Below are positions 19,808 to 27,664 of a DNA stretch of 64,000 nucleotides, in pieces. The notes under the pieces were generated by a model. It worked only from the letters and a program-made list of their open reading frames with translations, ran no database searches and was not told the origin of the DNA. The position numbers were made by a program, and so were the translations under genes. This stretch comes from Acidobacteriota bacterium (GTDB lineage Bacteria; Acidobacteriota; Holophagae; Holophagales; Holophagaceae): the NCBI GenBank assembly GCA_016195985.1, contig JACPYP010000028.1, positions 1 to 64,000 on the forward strand. Direction: 5' to 3'. The first letter of the stretch is position 1. The number at the start of each line of letters is the position of its first letter.

Positions 19808-19860
19808 TGTTCATCATTGATCTTTGTTCACGAAGCGTGAACAAGAATTAATAATGAACA
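19808..19860. promoter_or_regulatory. Nested palindromic operator upstream of AbiE-like pair
   Basis: The inner dyad is TTGTTCACG, spacer AAG, CGTGAACAA (19824-19844), perfect over 9 bp. The outer dyad is TGTTCATCATT (19808-19818) and AATAATGAACA (19850-19860), matching at 10 of 11. All four arms share GTTCA. It lies just before the start of the antitoxin-like gene, as expected for cooperative autorepression. Confidence 0.75.
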
Positions 19861-20027
19861 TAAGGCGATCCTAGGGGAGTGGCAAGAGGTTGGTTCATCA
19901 AGCTTGGCCGCCAGGCGCGCAAATGATCATGGGTCATCGGCTTCTTGAGTCAGATGTCTTGGCAGACTGAGAGATAGGAACCCTGGAGCCATGGCCAACG
20001 GCGGTCGCTGCTGGTACTGTCCAGCCT

Positions 20028-20693
20028 ATGTCTGTCCGGGTTCTGGTGGTCGAAGACGAGCGTGCGATCGCGGACACGCTGCTCTATGCGCTGCGCACGG
20101 AGGGATTCGAGCCGGTCTGGTGCGACCTGGGGGGCCGCGCCCTGGAATTGGTCCGCTCTGACGAGCCGGCCCTGGTGATCCTGGACGTGGGCCTTCCCGA
20201 TCTGTCGGGATTCGAGGTCTGCCGCCGCATCCGCACCTTCTCGGAGGTTCCGATCCTGTTCCTGACCGCCCGGGGGGAGGAGGTGGACCGCATCGTGGGC
20301 CTCGAGATCGGGGCGGATGACTACGTCACCAAGCCTTTCAGCCCTCGTGAAGTCGCCACGCGGGTCCGCACGATCCTGCGGCGCTCCCGGCCCCATCCAT
20401 CCAGCACCGGATTCCACCTGGACGCAGCCTCGCGGAGGGTCACCTTCGCGGGCCGCCTGTTGGATCTGACTCGTTTCGAATACGAGCTGCTGCGCGCCCT
20501 GCTGGCCCACCGGGGGCGGATCTTCACGCGCGCGGAGCTGATGGAGATGGTCTGGGCCGGGGCCGAGGAGACCCAGGACCGCACGGTGGACACCCACATC
20601 AAGACGCTGCGCGCCAAGATCCGGGCGGTGGCGCCCGAGGCGGACCCCATCCAGACCCACCGCGGCCTGGGCTACAGCCTGGACGAGCCGTGA
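20028..20693 (+). CDS. creB: OmpR-family response regulator, CreB-like
   Basis: A 221-residue response regulator. The receiver domain has the acidic pair EDE, phospho-acceptor Asp in VILDVGLPDLSGF (about residue 53), FLTARGEEVDRIVGLEIGADDYVTKPF with the conserved Thr and Lys, and a C-terminal winged helix ending VDTHIKTLRAKI. The wording around the receiver and the gene order creB-creC-creD support CreB. Its TGA overlaps the GTG of creC. It would act with CreC in carbon or cell-envelope stress signalling as in E. coli. Confidence 0.88.
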   Translation: MSVRVLVVEDERAIADTLLYALRTEGFEPVWCDLGGRALELVRSDEPALVILDVGLPDLSGFEVCRRIRTFSEVPILFLTARGEEVDRIVGLEIGADDYVTKPFSPREVATRVRTILRRSRPHPSSTGFHLDAASRRVTFAGRLLDLTRFEYELLRALLAHRGRIFTRAELMEMVWAGAEETQDRTVDTHIKTLRAKIRAVAPEADPIQTHRGLGYSLDEP

Positions 20694-22129
20694 GACTGGG
20701 AATCCGCCTGCTGCTCGGGGTCTTCCTGATCGTGGGCCTGGGGGCCTACTTCGTGCTGTCGACCTTCTCCAAGGAAGTGAAGCCCGGCGTGCGCCAGGGC
20801 ATGGAGGTGGCCCTGGTGGACACCGCCAACCTGCTGGCGGAGCTGGCGGCGGACGACATGGTTCAGGGGCGCCTTTCCGGAGAGGAATTGGCCGGCGGGC
20901 AACTGGCCGCGGCCTTCAGGCGCTACAAAGCCCGGGAGGTGCAGGCCTCCGTGTGGGGCAGGGTGAAGGACCGCCCGGATTTCCGCCTGTACGTGACGGA
21001 TGAAACGGGAACGGTGCTCTACGACAGCGAGGGGCTTGCGGTGGGCCAGGACTACTCGCGCTGGAACGACGTCATGTTGACGCTCCGGGGGCAGTACGGC
21101 GTCCGGGCCACCCGCGCGGATCCCAAGGATCCCCGGACTTCAGCGATGCACGTGGCGGCCCCGGTGCGTCACGAAGGGCGGCTCCTCGGCGTGCTGACAG
21201 TGGTGGCTCCCACCGCCAGCGTGCAGCCCTACGCGGAACGAAGCGCGCGCCGGATCCGCAACGGCGGGGCGATCCTGCTCGGCGTCGCGCTGTTGGCGGG
21301 AATCGCCCTGACCTGGTGGCTGACGAAGGACGTGGCCCGGCTCCGCGCCTACGCCCGCAGCGTCGGCGTGGACGGCCGCACCCCGCTCCCCGCCCTGGGG
21401 GCCCCGGAGCTGCGGGAGCTGGGCAGCGCCCTGGAAGCCATGCGCGCCCGCATCGATGGCCGTGACTATGTGGAACGCTACGTCCAGACCCTGACCCACG
21501 AAATGAAAAGCCCCCTCTCGGCCATTCGCGGCGCGGCCGAGCTGCTGCGGGAACCGCTCCCGGAGCCGGACCGGGACCGCTTTCTGACGAACATCCTTGA
21601 GCAGGAGCGGCGCATGCGGGATCTGGTGGACCGCATGCTGGGCCTGGCGGACCTCCAGCACCGGCAGGGCCTGAAGGATCCCGCGCCCGTCGACCTCGCC
21701 TCCCTGGCCGTCAAGGTGGCCGCCAGCCGGGAACCCCAGGCCGCCCGGCGCGGCGTGTCCGTGGCGGTTCATGGCGCGGAGGGAGCGGTGGTCCGGGGAG
21801 AGGCCTTCCTGCTGGAGCAGGCGCTGGGGAACCTGGTGGACAACGCGATTTCCTTCGCCCCCAGGCAATCCGTGGTGCGCATCACCGTTCGTCCTGGAAG
21901 CCACGGCCTGCGTATGGACGTGAGCGACTCCGGCCCGGGTCTGCCCGATTTCGCCGTGGACAAGGTGTTCACCCCGTTCTTCTCGCTGCCGCGCCCGGAT
22001 GGAGAAGCCAAGGGCACGGGGCTGGGCCTTTGCTTTGTCCGCGAAGTGGCGCTCCTGCATGGGGGACAGGCCTTCCTGGCCAACCGGCCCGAGGGCGGCG
22101 CCCTTTCGTGGATCGAACTGCCCCGCTGA
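20690..22129 (+). CDS. creC: Sensor histidine kinase CreC
   Basis: A 479-residue sensor kinase with a GTG start overlapping creB (GTGA). There is a transmembrane helix at about 5-22, a periplasmic sensor region to about 190, and a second helix at about 195-212. The H-box reads LTHEMKSPLSAIRGAAELL (His near 269), very like E. coli CreC. The HATPase motifs are LGNLVDNAISF, DSGPGLPD and GTGLGLCFV. Partner of CreB; probably regulates creD. Confidence 0.9.
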   Translation: MRLGIRLLLGVFLIVGLGAYFVLSTFSKEVKPGVRQGMEVALVDTANLLAELAADDMVQGRLSGEELAGGQLAAAFRRYKAREVQASVWGRVKDRPDFRLYVTDETGTVLYDSEGLAVGQDYSRWNDVMLTLRGQYGVRATRADPKDPRTSAMHVAAPVRHEGRLLGVLTVVAPTASVQPYAERSARRIRNGGAILLGVALLAGIALTWWLTKDVARLRAYARSVGVDGRTPLPALGAPELRELGSALEAMRARIDGRDYVERYVQTLTHEMKSPLSAIRGAAELLREPLPEPDRDRFLTNILEQERRMRDLVDRMLGLADLQHRQGLKDPAPVDLASLAVKVAASREPQAARRGVSVAVHGAEGAVVRGEAFLLEQALGNLVDNAISFAPRQSVVRITVRPGSHGLRMDVSDSGPGLPDFAVDKVFTPFFSLPRPDGEAKGTGLGLCFVREVALLHGGQAFLANRPEGGALSWIELPR

Positions 22130-22142
22130 GGCGGACGAGAGA

Positions 22143-22158
22143 TTCACATCCGGCTCAC
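22143..22158 (+). promoter_or_regulatory. Candidate CreB-binding site (cre tag) before creD
   Basis: TTCAC at 22143-22147, six bases, then CTCAC at 22154-22158. The published CreB tag in E. coli is TTCAC-N6-TTCAC, so 9 of 10 positions match. It lies 63 bp before the creD ATG. A further TTCAC occurs at 22175. Confidence 0.6.
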
Positions 22159-22220
22159 AGGGCCCCATCCTCCCTTCACAGCCGGATCCCATCCTCCAGG
22201 AATCGAACCCGGAGGACCTC

Positions 22221-23576
22221 ATGCGTTTTTCGCTCCCCCTGAAAGCCCTCGCGGTGCTGGGCCTGGCCCTGCTCCTGCTGATCCCTCTAGGCATGACCCA
22301 GGGGATCGTGGAAAGCCGCAACCAGCGCCAGATGGAGACGGAAACCCAGGTGGCCAGACTCACCGCGGCCCCGCAAACCCTGGTGGGGCCCCTGCTGGTC
22401 ATCCCCTACAGCCTGGAGGTGAAACGGACCGAGAAGAACGAAAAGAGCGGCGAATGGCAGGAAGTCTGGGAGGAAGTGCAGCAGGAGCGCTGCCTGGTTC
22501 CCAAGGACTTGCAGTTCGACGGATCGGTGCAGATCGAGGCCCGGCGCCGCGGGCTCTACCGCACCCAGGTCTACCGCGTGAACGGCCCCATCAAGGGGCT
22601 CTTCACGATGGAGGCCCAGGGCGGCATCCGCCCCGGACGGAACCTGAAACTGGGCACGCCCTACCTGAGCCTGGGGATCAGCGATCCCCGGGGCATCCTG
22701 AACCGGGTGCCCCTGACCCTGGAAGGGCGCAGCTACGCCTTCCTGCCCGGCACCCGGCGCGCCTATCCAGGCACGGGCATCCACGTGCCCCTGCCGGACC
22801 TGGATCTGGCCCATGCCCGGGGCCTGTCCTTCGAGATCCCGCTGGAAGTGATGGGCACCCGCAGCCTGCACCTGGCCCCCATCGCGGATGAGACGCGCGT
22901 CACCCTGCAGGGCGCCTGGCCGGCCCCCAGCTTCGAGGGCGGATTCGCGCCCGTGGACCGCGCCTGGTCCAGTCAGGGCTTTTCGGCCCAGTGGAAGATC
23001 CCCCACCTGAGCCGCGACTTGGACACCCTCCTGAAAGGGGGAGCCGATGCGACGGCGCAGCATTTCGGGGTGGCCTTCATCGATCCCGTGAACATCTACC
23101 TTCAGTCGGAACGCGCCGCGAAATACGGCTTCCTGTTCATCCTTCTGACCTTCGGAGCCTTCCTGCTGCGGGAAGTGCTGCGCGCCCTGCCGCTCCATCC
23201 CGTCCAGTACCTGCTGGTGGGGATGGCCCTGGCGATCTTCTTCCTGCTGCTGTTGAGCCTCTCGGAACACCTGGGCTTCCCGCTCGCCTACACCGTGGCC
23301 ACCGTGAGCAACCTCGCGCTGCTGGGAGCCTACCTCGCCGGGGCCCTGAGAAACCGGCGCGAAACCCTCCTGTTCACGGGTGGGCTGGCCCTGCTCTACG
23401 CGGCCCTCTACGGACTCCTGGCCTCCGAGGACAACGCTCTCCTGCTGGGCTCCTTGCTCCTGTTCGCGCTGCTGGCCGGCGTGATGATCGGAACCCGCCA
23501 CATGGATTGGAAGAAGGCCTCCGAGCCGCCGTCAGCGCTGCCTCCGGTTCCGTCAACGCCGGTCACTGAAGCCTGA
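22221..23576 (+). CDS. creD: Inner membrane protein CreD
   Basis: A 451-residue CreD (cell envelope integrity, inner membrane). One N-terminal helix (about 7-27, [19 protein letters not shown]) is followed by a large periplasmic domain with the family segments EESLVPKDL-like ([14 protein letters not shown]) and FTMEAQGGI. At least five C-terminal helices start around residue 300 ([19 protein letters not shown]). GGAGG at 22211 supports the start at 22221. creD overexpression is the known output of CreBC and affects beta-lactam and colicin tolerance in other bacteria. Confidence 0.9.
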   Translation: MRFSLPLKALAVLGLALLLLIPLGMTQGIVESRNQRQMETETQVARLTAAPQTLVGPLLVIPYSLEVKRTEKNEKSGEWQEVWEEVQQERCLVPKDLQFDGSVQIEARRRGLYRTQVYRVNGPIKGLFTMEAQGGIRPGRNLKLGTPYLSLGISDPRGILNRVPLTLEGRSYAFLPGTRRAYPGTGIHVPLPDLDLAHARGLSFEIPLEVMGTRSLHLAPIADETRVTLQGAWPAPSFEGGFAPVDRAWSSQGFSAQWKIPHLSRDLDTLLKGGADATAQHFGVAFIDPVNIYLQSERAAKYGFLFILLTFGAFLLREVLRALPLHPVQYLLVGMALAIFFLLLLSLSEHLGFPLAYTVATVSNLALLGAYLAGALRNRRETLLFTGGLALLYAALYGLLASEDNALLLGSLLLFALLAGVMIGTRHMDWKKASEPPSALPPVPSTPVTEA

Positions 23577-23587
23577 CCCCTGACCAC

Positions 23588-24130
23588 ATGGGTGCCAGGA
23601 TGAAGGGATGCCTCGCGGCCTCGGTGGTGGCGGCGCTCTCCGCCTGGCTGCTCATGCCGTGGCTCAGGGTGATGTGCTGGGGGCTCCCCCTCTGTTTCAA
23701 GGGGGAGCCGGCACGGCTGCCGATGCCTGTTTCCCGGGTGCGCGCCTTGGACGTGGCCGATACGTTCGGAGCCCCCCGCAGCGGCGGCAGGCGCCACGAA
23801 GGGGTGGACATCTTCGCGCCCCGCCACACGCCCATCCTCAGCACCACGGCGGGCGTCGTCGTCTCCGTAGGCGACAACCGCCTGGGGGGCCACGCCGTTC
23901 AGATCCTGGGGCCCGGAGGACAATGGCACTACTACGCCCACCTGGAAACCTTCGGCGAAATCCGGATCGGCCAGCGGGTGCCCGCCGGGTTTCCCATCGG
24001 CACCGTCGGCGATTCCGGCAACGCCAAAGGCACCCCGCCGCACCTCCACTACGGGACATACAGCCTCTTCATGAAAGCCGAGGATCCACTGCCCAGGTTG
24101 AGAGGGCGAGCCCGAATGGGCAGTTGGTAG
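23588..24130 (+). CDS. M23 (LytM) family peptidase
   Basis: A 180-residue zinc endopeptidase of the M23 family, acting on peptidoglycan or an activator of amidases. An N-terminal membrane anchor or signal (about 6-28) precedes the catalytic domain. Metal ligands are the H and D of RRHEGVDIF and the second H of HLHYG. The domain is compact and complete, and the C-terminus is short and basic. A start four codons later (23600) is also possible. It is last before the tRNA island and unrelated to it. Confidence 0.88.
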   Translation: MGARMKGCLAASVVAALSAWLLMPWLRVMCWGLPLCFKGEPARLPMPVSRVRALDVADTFGAPRSGGRRHEGVDIFAPRHTPILSTTAGVVVSVGDNRLGGHAVQILGPGGQWHYYAHLETFGEIRIGQRVPAGFPIGTVGDSGNAKGTPPHLHYGTYSLFMKAEDPLPRLRGRARMGSW

Positions 24131-24172
24131 GTCAGATCGGATCTAAGTTCGAAAAAACTTATCCAAAAAACA

Positions 24173-24201
24173 TTGACTGATGATTGTCGTTCGGCTACCT
24201 T
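24173..24201 (+). promoter_or_regulatory. Candidate promoter of the tRNA island
   Basis: TTGACT at 24173-24178, 17 bases, then TACCTT at 24196-24201. An A-rich stretch upstream (24150-24170) could act as an UP element. The -35 is good and the -10 weak. It stands before the first ORF and the tRNA run. Confidence 0.5.
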
Positions 24202-24245
24202 TTGAATCTGCCTGGTTGTCAACCGGCCCTCAAAGGAGATTCACC

Positions 24246-24428
24246 GTGTTCCTCAAATCCCACCTCAGCCTGCATGGCACAGCGAGCGCACCTGCGCGTC
24301 GCGTGGCGATGCTCACGGCGCTGGGATTTGATGCCCGGTGCTCGGAGTGGCCAGGTTCCCAGGAATCCCAGTCCCGAAGGGACCATCGCTATCTCAAGAG
24401 TCAAGGGAACTTGATTCCGACCGTGTAA
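24246..24428 (+). CDS. Small 60-residue ORF leading the tRNA array
   Basis: A GTG start with a strong AAAGGAG 7 nt upstream, encoding a basic, Ser- and Arg-rich protein (begins MFLKSHLSLHGTASAPARR). No homology is recognised and there is no signal or membrane segment. It sits between the candidate promoter and the first tRNA-like element. It could be a leader peptide or a real small protein; the good ribosome site is the main support. Confidence 0.45.
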   Translation: MFLKSHLSLHGTASAPARRVAMLTALGFDARCSEWPGSQESQSRRDHRYLKSQGNLIPTV

Positions 24429-24540
24429 GGCGCTTAGGCGGTTCACACCCGAACTGGCGTCACCGGAAGACCTGAAGAGCCCAGGGGCATGGGTCCGCAG
24501 CATCAGGCGTTCCGGAACATGGTTGAAGCGAACGGCCCAT

Positions 24541-24689
24541 AGGGGACGTGGCCCAGCGGCTACGGCATTTGACTCGGGCACTTCCTCTGTGCCCTCGCCC
24601 TGCCGGGCGACATCTGCGCTGTGCTCCTGCTCCCTCGCTTCGCGAGATCGCAGAAGGGGCCCGTGGTTCGAGTCCTCTCGCCCTTACCA
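24541..24689 (+). tRNA. Long tRNA-like element A (unresolved anticodon)
   Basis: 149 nt with a tRNA-like D-arm (GCCCAGCGGCTACGGC), a terminal T-loop TTCGAGT and encoded CCA. The middle holds extra hairpins: GGGCAC/GTGCCC around TTCCTCT, TCGCCC/GGGCGA, and CTCGC/GCGAG inside TCTGCG/CGCAGA. The acceptor pairs only partly (5 of 7). Its 5' half is nearly the same as element B at 25259. I could not fold a standard anticodon arm; it may be a tRNA with inserts or a degenerate one. Confidence 0.5.
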
Positions 24690-24700
24690 CCATCCATTGA

Positions 24701-24774
24701 TGGGGGATCGTTCAGCGGCAGGACGCGGGCCTTTGGCTCCCGAGACCCTGGTTCGATTCCAGGTCCCCCAGCCA
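24701..24774 (+). tRNA. tRNA-Gln(TTG)
   Basis: Acceptor TGGGGGA/TCCCCCA pairs fully, including U1-A72 typical of Gln; discriminator G; CCA encoded. Anticodon loop CTTTGGC, T-loop TTCGATT. Confidence 0.92.
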
Positions 24775-24784
24775 ATCCACCCGC

Positions 24785-24878
24785 GGTGAGGTCAACCGAA
24801 ATCGGTATCGGCCCCGGTTGCTATCCGGGTTGGGGAAGTTATATCTCCATATGAGTTCGATCCTCACCCTCACCGCCA
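24785..24878 (+). tRNA. tRNA-Ser(GCT)
   Basis: Acceptor GGTGAGG/CCTCACC, anticodon stem CCCGG/CCGGG around TTGCTAT, long class II variable arm, T-loop TTCGATC, G73, CCA encoded. Confidence 0.9.
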
Positions 24879-25094
24879 TTGCTTTTCATCAATTCTTGTT
24901 CATTGAAAACTTCATATTTGGGATAACTGCTATTTCTGATCGTTTGAGGACGATCGGGAAGGTGGAAACAAGGGCAGGCGGAAGCCTTCTGGCCCGGCAG
25001 ATCACCGCCTCAGGCATGCCTGGGCGCATCACCGGCACGTGAGGACAACTGCTTGCCCGCAGTACCCCTGTCGGTATGACCGGCAGGGGTCTCT

Positions 25095-25173
25095 GGAGCG
25101 TTGGAGGAGTCAGGCCGTCCTCGGTGCACTGTCTATGCACACATCACGGGTTCGAATCCCGTACGCTCCGCCA
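25095..25173 (+). tRNA. tRNA-Asp(GTC)
   Basis: Acceptor GGAGCGT/ACGCTCC, anticodon stem GTGCA/TGCAC around CTGTCTA, T-arm ACGGG/CCCGT, G73 as expected for Asp, CCA encoded. Base 37 is a pyrimidine (T), which is unusual. Confidence 0.85.
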
Positions 25174-25178
25174 TTTTC

Positions 25179-25254
25179 GGGTCCGAAGTGTTGTCGCGTG
25201 GCATGCCTGCTTTGCAAGCAGGAGGGCCGGGTTCGATCCCCGGCGGATCCACCA
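25179..25254 (+). tRNA. tRNA-Ala(TGC)
   Basis: Acceptor GGGTCCG/CGGATCC with the G3-U70 alanine identity pair; anticodon stem CCTGC/GCAGG around TTTGCAA; T-loop TTCGATC; A73; CCA encoded. Confidence 0.92.
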
Positions 25255-25258
25255 GTCT

Positions 25259-25419
25259 AGGGAGCATGGCCAAACGGTAAGGCATTTGACTCGGGCACAT
25301 CCTGTGCCCTCGCCCCTTCGGGGCGGCCATCGCTCCACGATGCCGTCCTATTCCTCAATCCTGAGGAATGGTGGTTCTCAGCCAGGCAATCGCGGGTTCG
25401 AATCCCTCCACTTGTACCA
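25259..25419 (+). tRNA. Long tRNA-like element B (unresolved anticodon)
   Basis: 161 nt ending in a T-arm (loop TTCGAAT) and CCA. The 5' half (D-arm GGCCAAACGGTAAGGC, then ATTTGACTCGGGCAC) is almost the same as element A. Internal hairpins are GGGCAC/GTGCCC, a GC-rich CGCCC/GGGCG hairpin and ATTCCTCA/TGAGGAAT. The 3' acceptor strand does not pair with the presumed 5' end. Either a tRNA with a structured insert or a tRNA-derived RNA. Confidence 0.45.
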
Positions 25420-25423
25420 TCAT

Positions 25424-25508
25424 GCCGCTCGCACCTCACTGGACGGGGCACCGGACTGTAAATCCGGCGTAGCGATGCAACAGGGTTCGATTCCCTGGGG
25501 CGGCACCA
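25424..25508 (+). tRNA. tRNA-Tyr(GTA)
   Basis: Acceptor GCCGCTC/GGGCGGC (one G-U), anticodon stem CCGGA/TCCGG around CTGTAAA, extended variable arm as expected for bacterial Tyr, T-loop TTCGATT, A73, CCA encoded. Confidence 0.9.
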
Positions 25509-25510
25509 AT

Positions 25511-25585
25511 CTGGGCGTGGGCCAGCGGTTGGCCACCTGCCTTGGGAGCAGGCCGACACAGGTTCGAATCCTGTCACCCAGACCA
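25511..25585 (+). tRNA. tRNA-Pro(TGG)
   Basis: Acceptor CTGGGCG/CACCCAG with C1-G72 typical of Pro and one C-A mismatch at pair 6-67. Anticodon stem CCTGC/GCAGG around CTTGGGA, T-loop TTCGAAT, A73, CCA encoded. Confidence 0.9.
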
Positions 25586-25587
25586 AT

Positions 25588-25661
25588 GAGGCTGTCGTCC
25601 AGCGGCAGGACCGGGCGCCGCCATCACCCAGACACGGGTTCAAATCCCGTCAGCCTCTCCA
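25588..25661 (+). tRNA. tRNA-Gly(GCC), C33 variant
   Basis: Acceptor GAGGCTG/CAGCCTC, T-loop TTCAAAT, U73 as expected for Gly, CCA encoded. Best anticodon arm is GGGCG/CACCC (one C-A mismatch) around CCGCCAT, giving GCC with C33 and T38. The anticodon is less certain than for its neighbours. Confidence 0.7.
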
Positions 25662-25667
25662 ATCCAA

Positions 25668-25746
25668 GCCCCAGTACGCTATCCGGTATCGCGGCCACTC
25701 TCAGAAAGTGGTGTTTCTGTCCGTTCGACTCGGACCTGGGGTACCA
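25668..25746 (+). tRNA. tRNA-Leu(CAG) with short variable loop
   Basis: Acceptor GCCCCAG/CTGGGGT, anticodon stem CCACT/AGTGG around CTCAGAA, T-arm GTCCG/CGGAC with TTCGACT, A73, CCA encoded. The variable loop is only 7 nt (TGTTTCT), whereas bacterial Leu tRNAs normally have a long arm. Confidence 0.85.
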
Positions 25747-25841
25747 ATTGCACGGCCCATCCGGTTCCCTTCAGTGTGGGGCTCTGGGGGGATCGTGAGG
25801 GACACGACCAGCCGTCCCCGAAGAGGTCACGTTAAGACCTA

Positions 25842-25935
25842 GGTGAGTTGAGCGGAATGGCATCGCACCCGTCTGGAAGACGGTCTCGCCCTCTGTCCTG
25901 AGGGCGTCCCGGTTCGAATCCGGGACTCACCTCCA
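25842..25935 (+). tRNA. tRNA-Ser(GGA)
   Basis: Acceptor GGTGAGT/ACTCACC, anticodon loop CTGGAAG, long variable arm, T-arm CCCGG/CCGGG with TTCGAAT, T73, CCA encoded. The 95 nt before it (25747-25841) contain only a GGGAC/GTCCC hairpin. Confidence 0.9.
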
Positions 25936-25937
25936 CT

Positions 25938-26009
25938 GACTCGCGCGCCAGGGCGCAGGCCGGACTCCAAATCCAGCCGGGCGGGGTTCGATTCCCCGGT
26001 GGGTCGCCA
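25938..26009 (+). tRNA. tRNA-Trp(CCA)
   Basis: Acceptor GACTCGC/GTGGGTC (two G-U pairs), anticodon loop CTCCAAA with one mismatch in the stem, T-arm CGGGG/CCCCG with TTCGATT, G73 typical of Trp, CCA encoded. Confidence 0.88.
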
Positions 26010-26014
26010 TTCTT

Positions 26015-26067
26015 AGTGGCCGTTACGGAATGATCCATCCAGGCGTCGTCATTCCGTTACGGCCACT
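26015..26067. repeat. 19-bp inverted repeat after tRNA-Trp
   Basis: AGTGGCCGTTACGGAATGA at 26015-26033 faces TCATTCCGTTACGGCCACT at 26049-26067, 18 of 19 positions paired, with a 15-nt loop. It begins 6 nt after the tRNA end. It could be an attenuator, a processing stem or the scar of a mobile element; there is no T-tract. Confidence 0.8.
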
Positions 26068-26118
26068 TATGCCGTCGTCGCCACTGATTTGAATGATTGT
26101 TTGATTGCGACGGCTCAG

Positions 26119-26196
26119 TGCCGCCTAGCTCCAATCTGGTAGAGCGCTCGCCCGATAAGCGAGAGGGTCTGGGTTCGATTCCCAGGGCGGCAACCA
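26119..26196 (+). tRNA. tRNA-Ile(GAT), C33 variant
   Basis: Acceptor TGCCGCC/GGCGGCA, D-arm GCTC/GAGC, anticodon stem CTCGC/GCGAG around CCGATAA (C33), T-arm CTGGG/CCCAG with TTCGATT, A73, CCA encoded. Confidence 0.92.
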
Positions 26197-26201
26197 TGCA
26201 T

Positions 26202-26277
26202 GGGTCCAAGGTGTTGCGGCGTGACACACGCGGATGGCATCCGCGAGAACCCGGTTGAACTCCGGGTGGATCCACCA
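26202..26277 (+). tRNA. tRNA-Ala(GGC)
   Basis: Acceptor GGGTCCA/TGGATCC keeps G3-U70. Anticodon stem CGCGG/CCGCG around ATGGCAT; A73; CCA encoded. The T-loop is TTGAACT, where the nearly universal C56 is G. Confidence 0.88.
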
Positions 26278-26282
26278 GTCAA

Positions 26283-26376
26283 GGCGAGTTGAGCGGAACG
26301 GTATCGCACCCGCCCCGAAAGCGGGCTGGCCCTCTGCCCCGAGGGTCTGGGAGTTCAAGTCTCCCACTCGCCGCCA
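26283..26376 (+). tRNA. tRNA-Ser(CGA), C33 variant
   Basis: Acceptor GGCGAGT/ACTCGCC, anticodon stem CCCGC/GCGGG around CCCGAAA (C33), long variable arm, T-arm GGGAG/CTCCC with TTCAAGT, G73, CCA encoded. Confidence 0.9.
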
Positions 26377-26380
26377 TCCA

Positions 26381-26452
26381 GCCCCATCCCAGGGAGGGCC
26401 AGGGTCTTCTAAACCCGAACGGCAGGTTCGACTCCTGCACGAACTGCGCAAG
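26381..26452 (+). pseudogene. Partial tRNA-Arg(TCT)
   Basis: An anticodon arm GGGT/ACCC around CTTCTAA (TCT) and a good T-arm GCAGG/CCTGC with TTCGACT are present. The 5' acceptor strand does not pair with the 3' side and no CCA is encoded. It is probably a damaged tRNA at the end of the first run. Confidence 0.6.
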
Positions 26453-26728
26453 CCATCCTTCCTTCGGGATCTGGGGAAGTATCCGAATCCTCAGGACGAG
26501 CCTTGAGCGGAAATGATCGTCCGTACTGGGATGCGACCTCCCGAACTTGGAGAGGACTCGATCACCTGGGCGGAGCAGCAGCCCGATTAAAACGTCGAGT
26601 CACCGAAATAGCGCCCGATCCCGGCTGCAGGATTACCAGCAGGCAAGGCCGGCCTAGATGGGACTTTCGTCACAGAATGAAATGACTTCGGTCAGCGTAG
26701 GATGGGACGGCCATCTTGCGGAGAATAC
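26453..26728 (+). other. 276-bp spacer before the AT-rich gene pair
   Basis: No tRNA could be folded here. The composition drifts from GC-rich to neutral towards the AT-rich genes. A junction of an insertion is plausible. Confidence 0.4.
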
Positions 26729-27664
26729 ATGGACATTCAGGCCTATGGATTTTCTTACACGCCACCTGCGTTCATTTCAGTTCAAGAATTATTTGCTGAA
26801 ATGCAGTCTCTTCATAAAGCGAAGAAGAAGTGGCGAGGTCAATTTAGGCTGCTTTCATTCCACAACCAAGTAGACAGGAACAGTCTAATTCGAGGTGGCA
26901 TCTTAAGCGTGAGAGATGAGAAGGTCGCATTGCGGTTGCTAGAAATTGGCGGGGAAATGAGGGTTGTCCCTACGGAACAGGATGAAGAACACATCGACTT
27001 CAACTGTTTCCTCTTCAAATTGGACCGAACTAGGCCGAGCAGGGTCGTGCGAGGGCTATTCACCACATACTTCGGGAGTCTTTCTATCAGGGGTTGGGGT
27101 CAGTATTTGGATCGCCTCTCAGCCCAAGTAGTACGAAACAAGGTTGAAAATCTTCTAGAAGAGGCAGGAGAGTCGGCAAGTTTGCGCGCCGTTAGCAAGT
27201 ACATAGATGAACGCAACATCAGCACAACTGGCGTCTTTGCCCAAATTGTTGTGAGCGGAAATTTTAAACAATTAGTTAGTGATTTAAGAGAAATTAAAAG
27301 GCTACAAATGCATTACGAAGTTGTCGATGAAGACATAAACCCAGACACCCCACTTCCACAGCATTCAGAGCACGTGAGAGACACGAGGGTGATTACCTTT
27401 GAAGCAGGACTACGAGGAAGAAGTGCTGCGCGGCAAATATACGATTATATCCATGCCATGGGGGCATCGAGCGCAAAGGTGATTGGAATTACAGAGGAAA
27501 ATGAAGACACTGATGTAGATTTAAATATGAATCCAGAACGATTCTGGAATAAAGATTTAGATGAAATTAAAAGAACGATGCGGATATCTGTTGAAGATTT
27601 CTCGGATAGTCCTATATTTGAACTATTGAGCGGGCGATTCCATGCAGATCCAAGACTATCATAA
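26729..27664 (+). CDS. Unknown soluble protein of an AT-rich two-gene cassette
   Basis: A 311-residue soluble protein starting MDIQAYGFSYTPPAF; an upstream in-frame Met (26702) is possible. I do not recognise the family. There is no membrane segment; it is rich in charged residues, with an acidic C-terminal third (TEENEDTDVDLNMNPERFW). Codon use and GC content differ sharply from the flanking DNA, so it was probably acquired. Its 3' end overlaps the next gene by 23 bp, which suggests coupled translation of a soluble plus membrane pair. Such architecture is common in abortive-infection modules (for example RexAB of lambda), but this is an analogy, not homology. Confidence 0.75.
   Translation: MDIQAYGFSYTPPAFISVQELFAEMQSLHKAKKKWRGQFRLLSFHNQVDRNSLIRGGILSVRDEKVALRLLEIGGEMRVVPTEQDEEHIDFNCFLFKLDRTRPSRVVRGLFTTYFGSLSIRGWGQYLDRLSAQVVRNKVENLLEEAGESASLRAVSKYIDERNISTTGVFAQIVVSGNFKQLVSDLREIKRLQMHYEVVDEDINPDTPLPQHSEHVRDTRVITFEAGLRGRSAARQIYDYIHAMGASSAKVIGITEENEDTDVDLNMNPERFWNKDLDEIKRTMRISVEDFSDSPIFELLSGRFHADPRLS

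Noticed and set aside
24541-25419. Group I introns in tRNA-like elements A and B
   Set aside because: The extra sequence is under 100 nt and lacks the P/Q/R/S core, too short for a group I intron.
25747-25841. Another tRNA between Leu(CAG) and Ser(GGA)
   Set aside because: No T-loop or CCA and no cloverleaf; only a short hairpin.
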